Source: Rhyacophila brunnea (Eukaryota > Arthropoda > Insecta > Trichoptera > Rhyacophilidae). Taken from it: a DNA stretch of 64,000 nt. Position numbers and translations under genes: made by a program. The stretch lies in the NCBI GenBank assembly GCA_022495005.1, contig JAGYXB010000698.1, forward strand, positions 868,001 through 932,000, written 5' to 3'. Shown here piece by piece: positions 25,710 to 34,829 of this stretch. The notes beneath the pieces are model-generated. The model worked only from the letters and a program-made list of their open reading frames with translations, was not told the DNA's origin and ran no database searches. Within the stretch, counting starts at the first letter, position 1; the number at the start of each line of letters is the position of its first letter.

Positions 25710-26825
25710 TTCCTTATTTTGTTTAATAATAATTCGAATGGCATTTGTTTTGCTATTCATTTCATATCATTCTTTTATTCCACCTCTAGTAGAAATTTGA
25801 TGTAATTGTCAATTGTACAAGATTAAACTCAATCTTATAAACATTTGTACTTAAATGTTCATTTACTACTATAAATGAATTTTACTGTAGAAAAATATTT
25901 ATATTAATTCGTATTGACAACGTAAAAAAATCTGGTTCATTGACTGGACAGGATACCCTTGTATTGCCACTGTAAAAAAACTACGGTAAACAAAATGTAA
26001 AAATCATAAACACTTTAAATCAAATCAAATAGACATGTTAGAATTCTAAATATTTTATGAGGAAAATATTAATTGTAAATATTTTTACATAGGTAAGTAA
26101 ATATATAATAAATTTAAATGCATTTTTATCAAGCTTATGATTTTTAATATGTGGCGACACACAATATTTTATTTTATATTTTATTGCCATCTGGTTGCGA
26201 TCGACGAAAGTTTTTAGTAACACATTTTTAGAAATTCATGGTAGATGCCTTTAGATGGCGTTGAAGTCACATTTGATCGTAAATTGAGGCAAAGAATTCG
26301 CCTTAAGGTGTGCGCGCGCACACCTACCAAAATATGTCCGCACACATGTTTTCATCCCCCGTACAGTCCTCACACAAAAATATTCTAAAAGAAAGTTTCA
26401 AGAAGGATTCACCATATCCGTCCCGTTCTATCGCATACCAAAGCATACGAAAAAAGATACGTATTTTAGTAATGACCACTTATGGGCTGGGTCCTCTACA
26501 TTCCTTAGTCTTTGACATGTTTCAACTTTGCAAGAAACATTGTCAGTACAGTCTCATAGTAGTCCTTATTGTGAAAATATCACAGTTCTTACAATATTTT
26601 TTAACGGTAAAAGTGTTCGTGCCAAAAAGTAGTGTTTTTTACATAAAATATTTTTAATACAAAACTAATAATCAATTTTTGTAATAAATAACTACGGGTG
26701 TGTTTAACAATTCAAGTGAACAATACGATTGCTTGCACAGTTACATAATATATAGTACAATTATTATTATTCTTATTAATTATAGAAAACTTATCCCCTA
26801 AAATGTCAAAAATGAGTGGATGTGA
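25710..26825. other. intergenic, no gene supported
   Basis: An open plus-strand frame at 26310-26657 lacks recognisable motifs and an ATG that can be defended. I do not call it. Confidence 0.4.
26307..26324. repeat. 18-bp perfect palindrome of alternating purine-pyrimidine
   Basis: GGTGTGCGCGCGCACACC reads the same on both strands and alternates purine and pyrimidine through its core, so it could adopt a cruciform or Z-DNA form. Confidence 0.85.
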
Positions 26826-27056
26826 TATTTCAAAAATGCGATCATTAAGAAGAAATCCTGCGATAAATTTAAATTGGAATGGCTCTCTGAGATCGTCGAA
26901 ACAGAAATGCCATCTTCAATGCATTCGCAAAATGTAAAAATTGGTGATATTTTGTTTATTCGGAACCGGGATGCTGTTACGAAATTGAAAAATTTGAAAA
27001 GAGGTAGACTAGAACGAAAGAATAGGATTGAGATCGCTGAGCGCAAAAATCGATAA
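26826..27056 (+). pseudogene. unassigned ORF fragment, possibly transposase-derived
   Basis: An open frame after a stop at 26823-26825 reads KSCDKFKLEWLSEIVETEM, then KIGDILFIRNRD and a basic tail before a stop. Charge and hydrophobic spacing look protein-like, not random. The start of this stretch recalls the entry to a BED/C2H2-like zinc finger of hAT-type transposases, but the zinc ligands are absent. I cannot assign it. Confidence 0.3.
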
Positions 27057-27059
27057 TGT

Positions 27060-27379
27060 ACTACTATAAGCTTCTACGCTTTCTGTACAAGATATTCATA
27101 ATCATGTCTAAATTCACAAATATTCCCGAATATTATGCGTTCGAATTCGTCGAACTTTGACTTAAATTTTAAACTTTGTCATTAAAAAAGAAATTGTATG
27201 TGTGTGTTTTGGGGGGGAGGGGTGTAAATTTATCGCACCGGATGACACCAACCCTGCACAGATGCGTTGATGATCCGCACACACAATAGAAAAATTAGAG
27301 GGAACGTTGCACCAAATAGGTACCCTTAATTTTTACTAGAAACAACATTTAGAAAACGATTCTGTAGAGTGTAGGGCGT
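27060..27379. other. intergenic with a G-run
   Basis: Contains a short G-rich run (about 27210-27224). No gene seen. Confidence 0.5.
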
Positions 27380-28660
27380 CCCGCTGCCTTTAAGGCGCCG
27401 GGCATATAGAATCGGGCGTGCGAGGTGCTCGCTCATTTTTGCAATTTGGGCGGTGAATCACCAGGAATACAATAGAAGGTACACGGCGTATGCCGAACAT
27501 AACGCCTCGCACGCCTTATATTTCAACGCACACAGAATTGAGCGCGGCGTCCTTTGACGTCATAGCACGACAATAAAACGAAAATACCATCCATGTATTC
27601 AAATACGTCAGGGCCCATTGGATGTGACCAGCGAAAGGGTCGCGACCTTAGACTATAGATACATCTAGACGCCACCCGTTGCATTGCTAAATGAAGCCGC
27701 GTGCCTTGCGTTTAGTTTGTGAGCGAGCGAACGCATTCGTCTACAAATGTTCGAGACCATAGACCATTTTGCTAGTGCTCGCCCAAAGTGCTCGCACTAG
27801 ACGCTCAGAATTAAAATATAATTTTCTATTTTTTTACGTTATATAGTATTTTTAAGCGGTCAAAATGCAACCATTAGATAAAGATATCCATAATTTAAGT
27901 TATTTTAAAAAAACACTAGGTCACTGATATTAAAATATATAATAAAATAAAAAGAAATTATCACGAACATGTATCAACTTACTTATGAAACGTAATACCA
28001 TCTTCTTGCTTATCAGTACGGCTACCACATTTTAAGACAAGACACAGAACCAACTTTTCTACTTAATTAACCAAAAATATTTACCACTGACTTTATGTTT
28101 AACACAAAAATATCAATTTTAGCAACACGAGCTCGCAAGTTATCGACGCTATGTGAAGCGTTTCGCCCCAATTTGATGGCGATACTTTTGGAAACTGGCT
28201 TGTAGCTAGTAGACCTTTTATCTTACTCTAGCGCGCGTCGCAGAGATTGTAAGGGTGCCGAATACTTTCTCACTCGCACTCATGCATCGTTTTTGTTCAG
28301 GCCTTGGTCGCGACGGTCTCTAATTTACTCGGTGGCGGGAGCGTCGTCGTACAGGCGCGCGCTTATTCCGCATACATATTATAATTTATTCTACACCGTG
28401 CGCTTACATCGTTTATTGCAAATAATAACTTACTACGCTAGCACAATGACATCATTGTGAAAATGAATTTAGAGCCGACAAATAAATTAATAAATTTTAT
28501 AGCTTTGCAAAGAAACACGAGGCGAAATGTGATCGGCGCCGCTTTTTACATACGTGAGAGGTAATGCGCGGCAAGAGGCGTGTGATTATGGTTATGTATT
28601 TACGCTTCGCATGCCGACTGCGCCCCGCTCGCCCTGATCCGACACTTTTGGTGGGCTTTA
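27380..28660. repeat. GC-richer old MITE-like block
   Basis: The base composition rises clearly against the AT-rich flanks. The right end ACTTTTGGTGGGCTTTA is the same terminal word as the right end of the adjacent element (28661-29140). Fragments resembling that family's interior (for instance AATACGTCAGGGCCCATTGGAT against AATACGCCAGCGCACACTGGAT) occur here. I read it as an older, longer relative that was joined or targeted by the next element. The left limit, near GGCGCCGGGCATATAG, is approximate. Confidence 0.45.
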
Positions 28661-29140
28661 GGCATAAAGTCCACTAAAGCAGGCTTATGGGGCGCTCGCG
28701 CATTTTCTATGTGAATCATCGAAAATACAACGTAATCAAATACGCCAGCGCACACTGGATTTGACGACGCACTGTGCCCGCCTGCCCCATGAGTCACCGT
28801 TTTTGCTTCTCAGCGATACGAATTAACGAAAATACAACGTAGTCCATTCATTGAACACGGCAAGCAAAATCACGCTCCTCGAAGCGTCGTCGATAGACGG
28901 GCGAGAAGCTATTATTTAAGAACAGTGAACTCTTTGTTTAGTTATTGCGTGTCCGATATTAATTACAAGCCCCGAGAAATTTAATAATATTTTTATTGCT
29001 TTGTTATGAGAGACGCTGATAATAATAATTATTTTGTGCTTCTTGAGCCCCTTATTACATAGGTGAAGGGTAATGCGCGGGTGGGAGGGGGCCTACTCAG
29101 TAGTGAGCGCACCGAACGCTTTTTTGGTGGACTTTATGCC
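28661..29140. mobile_element. TTA-target MITE, copy 1
   Basis: The ends GGCATAAAGTCCAC and GTGGACTTTATGCC are perfect inverted repeats, flanked by TTA at 28658-28660 and 29141-29143. Copy 2 at 45434-45943 is nearly the same, sharing words such as CGAAAATACAACGTAATCAA and AACGTAGTCCATTCATTGAA. The TTA target suggests PIF/Harbinger. No protein is encoded. The minus-strand frame at 28600-28797 is incidental. Confidence 0.85.
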
Positions 29141-29143
29141 TTA

Positions 29144-29453
29144 TGCCTAACTCTGCCGATGGGTAGGGGGGTACGCCAAAGACCCTGACCTAGGGCCCCG
29201 ATTCAAGATGTGAAGCCATGGTATTTAAAGTACTACAGAGTACTTACATTTTTTTTATTTTTTTGATCAGAATTAAATGTTTCAGTGTATTTTAGGCACA
29301 ATATCATCATCAGGATGGAGGTATAATATAAATACTATTATTAATTTATAATATATACATAAGCAGTTATATACATACAAGACAGGCTTTAATTCGATCA
29401 TATGACAAAATTATTATGACATAGGACCTAAATACGATTAGACTACGCGACCC
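29144..29453. other. short gap between MITEs
   Basis: Contains a CCC/GGG-rich patch near 29160-29210 that may be an old repeat end. No gene. Confidence 0.5.
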
Positions 29454-29456
29454 TTA

Positions 29457-29575
29457 TGCCGGGTCCACACCGAAAACAAGTCGCGCGACAACTCGTTAAA
29501 TTTTACGATAAGCATGATAATTATCGTAAAATTTAACGAGTTGTCGCGCGACTTGTTGCCGGTGTGGACCAGGCA
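29457..29575. mobile_element. 119-bp hairpin MITE, TTA target
   Basis: The arms run 29457-29510 and 29520-29575 and are almost perfectly complementary, with a loop of about 10 nt. The ends are TGCCGGGTCCACACC and TGCCTGGTCCACACC (reverse complement). TTA flanks at 29454-29456 and 29576-29578 mark the insertion. The core word CAAGTCGCGCGACAACTCG is present in both arms. An RNA copy would be a stable hairpin. Confidence 0.88.
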
Positions 29576-29579
29576 TTAT

Positions 29580-30760
29580 GTATTGCTAAGAGTTATTTAT
29601 TAGGATATTAGGCATACATAAATAGCAATACTATAAAGCACTAGATAGGTACATGTTTCAAATTAAATCGCATTGGAGTAATGAAATCAAGAATTCGATA
29701 ATACGTACTTCTATACCTAGGTACATAATTTGAATATTTGTTTAGAATGGCTTTGTTCGAATGATTTTTTGACATGAATACAAAGCTCCAGAAAAAAGCA
29801 TGGAGTTGCATAATAATATTATTAAGACGATTAAAACACGATATGTTTGAATGTGTTAATTTCTTTTAAAAGATGTGCTAGTGAATGGAAAACTCTCGCG
29901 GACGTGAATAAATCGAAGTGAACGTATCAGAGAATCAACAAAATCAGTCTTTACGCGTGCAAATCGTGTGTTTTTTAATATCTCGTCGCATATTAATAAT
30001 AGCAATGGAATACATACAATACGAAATAATAGGGGGTATTTTATGTGGGCAGATGTTCCAAACCAATTCGTAATAGATTATTCTAGAAGGTAAGGAGCGA
30101 GAAATAAAATTAGTGTTGATCAATAATTATTCTAGCCGGCGAATTCTACCAAAAGTACTTGTGTACATTATACTCTATTGTACAATGTACACAATGCAAT
30201 AAAACAAAATATGCGACAGCTACAATATTAACATTATTGCATCCGAATTCAGATTTTTGTGTAATAAAAAGATGACTTTTCAGAGAAAAAATAAATGTAA
30301 GTAGAGCTGATACGACGCATATGTGGGTACTATAAAAAGTCCATAACATCCATCTCGGAATACTTTCGATCATTAATTAATTGCCATGCACGATTCTGTC
30401 GAGATAAAACAATAATATAATGTCTACAAAATGATAAACAAAAATTACTATGTTGACATTCAACAACAATATCAAAATTACAAGTACATACCCTAGGTAC
30501 CTATAGTTACTTTCATTATAATTAATAATTATAAATAAAACAATAAGTAGCTGGTCATTAAATAATAATGTTTGCAATTGGAGGAGCGGGTAATATAAGA
30601 TTATTGTTACACTTCAATATCTTTAATGAAAATAATATAATATCAAGATTTACAAAATGTTTTACTGGACTTCATTTTGAAAAAAAAACAAAAGTTGGTC
30701 TAACTTTTCAACTGTCATGTTAAATTAATAATGCCTACAACCAAAAAGATAAACGTATGC
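29580..30760. other. AT-rich, no gene supported
   Basis: Lies downstream of the candidate first exon at 30765-30820 and may be the start of its intron. The minus-strand frames here are short and hydrophobic by AT bias. Confidence 0.45.
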
Positions 30761-30764
30761 TTAC

Positions 30765-30820
30765 TTGATTGAACTCTTGCCTCCCTCAGCCAATCCAACG
30801 TAGATATTTGTGGAAGTCAT
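30765..30820 (-). CDS. candidate first coding exon of an unrecognised gene
   Basis: The minus strand reads AAAATGA (good start context), then 18 codons MTSTNIYVGLAEGGKSSI plus two bases, then a textbook GTAAGC donor. The sequence is not AT-biased like its surroundings. I do not recognise the protein and found no matching second exon. If real, the gene runs leftward with a long first intron. It would be divergent from the ING gene, with the jockey element lying between the two starts. Confidence 0.35.
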
Positions 30821-32179
30821 TTTCACGATAAAAACAGATATTTCAAAGTATAAACAACACAATAATTTCACGTATCGCGAAACAATAACGTATAACGATC
30901 GTACATTAACCGTAAAATCAAACAGTGTGTTGTTATGCGGGCAACAAATTTTATTGGTCAAATTTTAATTCAAAATATCTCCGGTAGGGTTCACAACAAA
31001 CTAAATGTTGCCATTCTCACAGATTAGTGTAAAAAAAACATAAATGAAATAATAAATTTTCGATTGCGTTCGTGGTGAGAGAACTGATACAATATGACTT
31101 ATTTTTTTTTATATTCCTCGGTTTCAGGGCACCCGGGCTAGTCCCACATCCCCTTCATCTGTATTTTTATCTGAAATATAAGGTTTGTATGAATTTACGT
31201 GTGCGATTTTAGTTTTGTTTTCCCCGGTTCTTGATGAGGACCGGGAGAGGTTTATACCTCCAAATGCAAGGGTGTTGTTTTATGATAATTGATTTTATAC
31301 GCTAATTTTATTTCACATCCTCGGCGTCTCGGGCCACCCTCCGGCCCACACCGCACCGACCGCGCTGCCGCTTTTGTTCCCATCGTGACGATCGTCACGC
31401 CGCCCGACCGGGCTCTAAAGGATGCATCTGGGTCCTTTTTTCTTCGACATGAGGGATGAGAAGGTTGCGAGTTTTGGAGTTCAGGCGTGCACCAATCACC
31501 AGCTCGAAGTGAAGACCGATGAGAAAAAGAAAAGAAACACTTTGTCAGGTAACCAGTTAAAACCTGTTCGTTCATTAAAAACTGAACCGCGGTGGGATGA
31601 AAAACTCCGAGAGTGGGGTGTGCAATACTCTCGGCCAAAAACCCCACCGCTGTGATTTTTTCTGAAAAGGAACTGACATTAGTGGTCCTTGGTTGTGTTG
31701 GTCGCCTTGGGCTGCTTGGCTCTGATTGCAGAGGTAGTGTTGTTGGAGCGTCCTGGTTGTAGGTGATCCCTGGTTGGGTGTGTCGTCATTGTCTGCTGGG
31801 GGTCTGAAAGCATAAGAAGTGTCGGAAGGTCCTGGTTGTTGGCGTCTGCTGCTGCTTCGGGTCTGTAGATCTGTAATTAGAGAAGATTTTTAGTGGTTCG
31901 TTTTGATTTTACGGTGGTTCTGGGGGGTTGCGTCTTAGTATGGTTCGTGGTCTGTTGAAGTCAGTGATGTCGTTTATGTTCCTGATTGATAGATTGGGGT
32001 GGTTTGTCATGGAGGAGTTGAATTTTATTGCTAACTTTTGTATGTGGTCTGCTAAGGGTTCTACTTCTAGGTCGTTGTGAAGGGTCTTTACTTTGACGTA
32101 TCTAGGGGCACCGGTGATCGAGCGTAAAGCTACATTTTGTACTGTCTGTAGTTTTTTTTATTAAGTTTAGGTTTCCGTA

Positions 32180-33200
32180 AGCCCATATGGGGCAGGCGTA
32201 AGTCATTATTGGTTTTATATAATTGCCGTGTATAGGAAGCGTTTTCCTCTGAGGGAGAGCTTGCTGCGTTTACCTATCACTGGGTTGAGTCATGCCCTGG
32301 CTATTCTAGCTTGTTTATCTTTTATATGGATGTGTTTGAAGAATGTAAGATGTTTATCCAAGTGGAAGCCTAAGAATTTAACTGTGTCGGTCCAGGGGTT
32401 GGTCGTGTTGTTCATGCGCAGAGATTTTGCTTGTCTACTGTGTAGGTCAGTGCGGTGTGATAATACGATTGCCGCACTTTTTCAGCGTTGACTTTGATGC
32501 GCCATCTCTTGCACTACGTGGGGATGTTATCTGCTGCTTCCTGTACTATTTTTGTGGCGTCGTTTCTGTTAATGGACTTGGCTAGAATTGCGGTATCATC
32601 GGCGTATTGGGCTACTATGCAGGATCTTGCTGTGGAGTTGTGTGGAATGGGAATATCTCTAGTATATAAATTGTAGAGAGTTGGGGCAAGTACTGAACCT
32701 TGGGGAACTCCAGCGGTGGGAGTCCGTGTGGTTGATCTGGTACCGTGGTACTTGACCGAAAATTGTCTGTCTGTGAGGAATGAATTTAGGATTTTAATCA
32801 TGGGGAGATCGACCTCTGCTCTGGCTAGTTTAACTATGAGGCCGTCAATCCAGACTTTGTCGAAAGTCTTGGCTATGTCTAGAAATAATAGTCCTATCGT
32901 GAATGTGCGGTGGTTGAGGGCATCTGTGATGTATTCCGTGGTGAGGAAGCTGAGGGAGCTTGAGATTCTTGCCTGGTTTAGGCAGAGGTATTACGTCGGC
33001 TGATTTCCAGGCATCTGGGAAATACTGTAGGTCTAAACAAGCATTTAGGATGTTTGTTAGAGCCTCAGTGCCTTTATCTGGGAGTTTTTTTAAGATGAGA
33101 TTACTGATCCCGTCGTTGCCTGGTGCTTTGCGATTCTTTAGTCGCTTAATCAGATAGTCTGTTTCATCTTTGGTAACAGCTATTAGTAGTGTTGGGGGAG
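32180..33200 (-). pseudogene. LINE reverse transcriptase domain, frameshifted
   Basis: Reading down the minus strand there are recognisable RT blocks in changing frames: RKAPGNDGISNLILKKLP and FPDAWKSADVIPLPKPGK (about 33160-32965), FLDIAKTFDKVW (about 32890-32850), AGVPQGSVLAPTLYNL (about 32725-32670), the catalytic YADDTA (about 32610-32595), then KFLGFHLDKHLTFFKHI (about 32370-32320) and YACPIWAYGN (about 32200-32170). The set and order are those of jockey-type LINEs. At least two frameshifts and several stops interrupt it. Confidence 0.85.
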
Positions 33201-33559
33201 GACTAGGTGTTGAGTTGAGAATGGCACCGGCTTATCTAATAATTGAGTTTACGTGTCTTCTGGTTTCAGTGTCCGAGTGATCTATGGGGTTTGGTGAGAA
33301 TTGTTCTTGAATGCTGTCCGCGAATAGTGTTCCTTTGTCTGTGTTTGTGAATACTGGCCCTCTGGGTCCAGTTAGTGGTGTTATTGGGCATTTTTTTAAG
33401 TCTTAGTAGTTTGGTGAGAGACCAGAAGGGTTGGCTGCCTTTAACTAAATCTTGTAGTTTGCTAATCCATCTACTACGGACGTGGTCTAGGATTTCGTGG
33501 TCGATTTTCGTTTTGAGCTGTTTGGCTCGTGCGAATTCCTGGGTCGCTTGTGCGCTGTC

Positions 33560-34149
33560 CTAGTTTTCTGCGTCGGTTTTTTCTGTAATGAGAAGTTTGA
33601 TGTGTTTGGGTAAATCTAATCGATGTTTAGTGATTGGGTTTGCGGGTATTGAAGCTGTCTTAATTGCTTCTTGGATTTTGTGGGTTAGATCCATAATCGC
33701 GGTGTCTATGTCTAGTTCGTTTGTGAGTAGAGTGTGTGGTGTGAGGTGTTCCTCCAAGTATGCTCCGAAATCTTCCCAAGATGTTTTATATCTGGTGTTG
33801 TCCGGGAGTGTGGCGAGAGGATCTACTGGGTCTCCCAAATACAGTAGGATGGGTTTGTGGTCTGAGTTAAGCTCGTCTGTAACTATAATTATCGGGATGT
33901 AGCTAGTGTTTCTTAAAAGTGCAAAGTCTATGATGTTTGATTGACGGCCTGGGGTGTGGATGGTGGCTTTGGATGGGGCTACTATTACTGAGTCTGAGTC
34001 CTCTGCGTATTGGTGAATCAATTTTCCTCTTGCTGTGGTGGTAGTGCTGTTCCATGCGGAGTGTTTAGCATTGAAGTCACCAGCAATGATGGATATGGGG
34101 AATTGTGAGTCTGTAAGGTCTTGGAAGTCTTGCGAGAGTTGATTCTTGG
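33560..34149 (-). pseudogene. LINE endonuclease domain, N-terminally truncated
   Basis: A long open stretch with the late blocks of the apurinic-endonuclease fold: IIAGDFNAKHSAWNS (the G-D-x-N block with catalytic D and N), then IIDFALLR, then LNSDHKPILL (the catalytic S-D-H). The early glutamate-containing block is absent because the element is cut off there. In an intact LINE this domain nicks target DNA to prime reverse transcription. Confidence 0.85.
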
Positions 34150-34177
34150 ATGACCTATATAAATAATTACGTTTCAT

Positions 34178-34829
34178 AAAAAGGCATAAGTAGGTACCTA
34201 GTTAGTCATAACTAATTTAACATTCCTAGGTGGGTATTTAACTAAATTTTGTGATAAAATAATTATTATATCGTGTCTCAGTAGGATGGTTCAATGTCAT
34301 AGAATGTAATATAATTAATATAGGTAGATACATAAAACATTTTTGAAAAAATATAATTCTTTATAATGAAAAAGGGCGCCAGCAAATAATGATAAAGCTA
34401 CATTTTTTTTGAAGAAAGAGCAATTTGTCTCATGAGTTTGTTTCATGGATAGTAAAAAAAGTAGTTTACGGAGTAATTTTCATTCATATCATGAGTTTTT
34501 CGGTCGAATCAGTGATCTAGATTGAACGTTTATTTAGTAGGTAGGTGGATTGATAAGCTGGATCTCTTTGAAATAATTCACAATCCGCGATCCAATTTGA
34601 ATGTGTATTCTAACGCCTGCTTACATCCCTGTTTTACCTTGAGTTGCCAATCACCAATGTTGCCATGGTAAATTTGGTAAAATAATGTATCGATAATGGC
34701 AATACATTGGCAACAGCAGCAAATAATGTAGAACTGTCAGCGGGCTTGTTAAATCTTGTATTCATTTGCGACTTTCAAAAACGATTGAATTTTCTTCAAA
34801 ATATTAAAATAGTATGAATTGAAGACACA
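34178..34829. promoter_or_regulatory. 5' flank of the ING gene
   Basis: About 650 bp between the LINE and the ING start codon. It must contain the ING 5' UTR and promoter, or at least their proximal parts, unless a non-coding exon lies further out. I see no clear TATA box and no CpG enrichment. Confidence 0.3.

Larger units (their letters stand above)
31113..34149 (-). mobile_element. jockey-type non-LTR retrotransposon, 5'-truncated
   Basis: A degenerate LINE on the minus strand. The order from 34149 downward is: apurinic-type endonuclease (lacking its N-terminal part), reverse transcriptase, C-terminal region, a GC-rich 3' segment, and a poly-A tail (poly-T at 31113-31120 on the plus strand). 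A candidate target duplication, ATGACTTAT at 31104-31112 and ATGACCTAT at 34150-34158, flanks it, which would make truncation on insertion the cause of the missing 5' end. Base composition is GC-richer than the flanks. Many frameshifts and stops show it is inactive. Confidence 0.82.
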
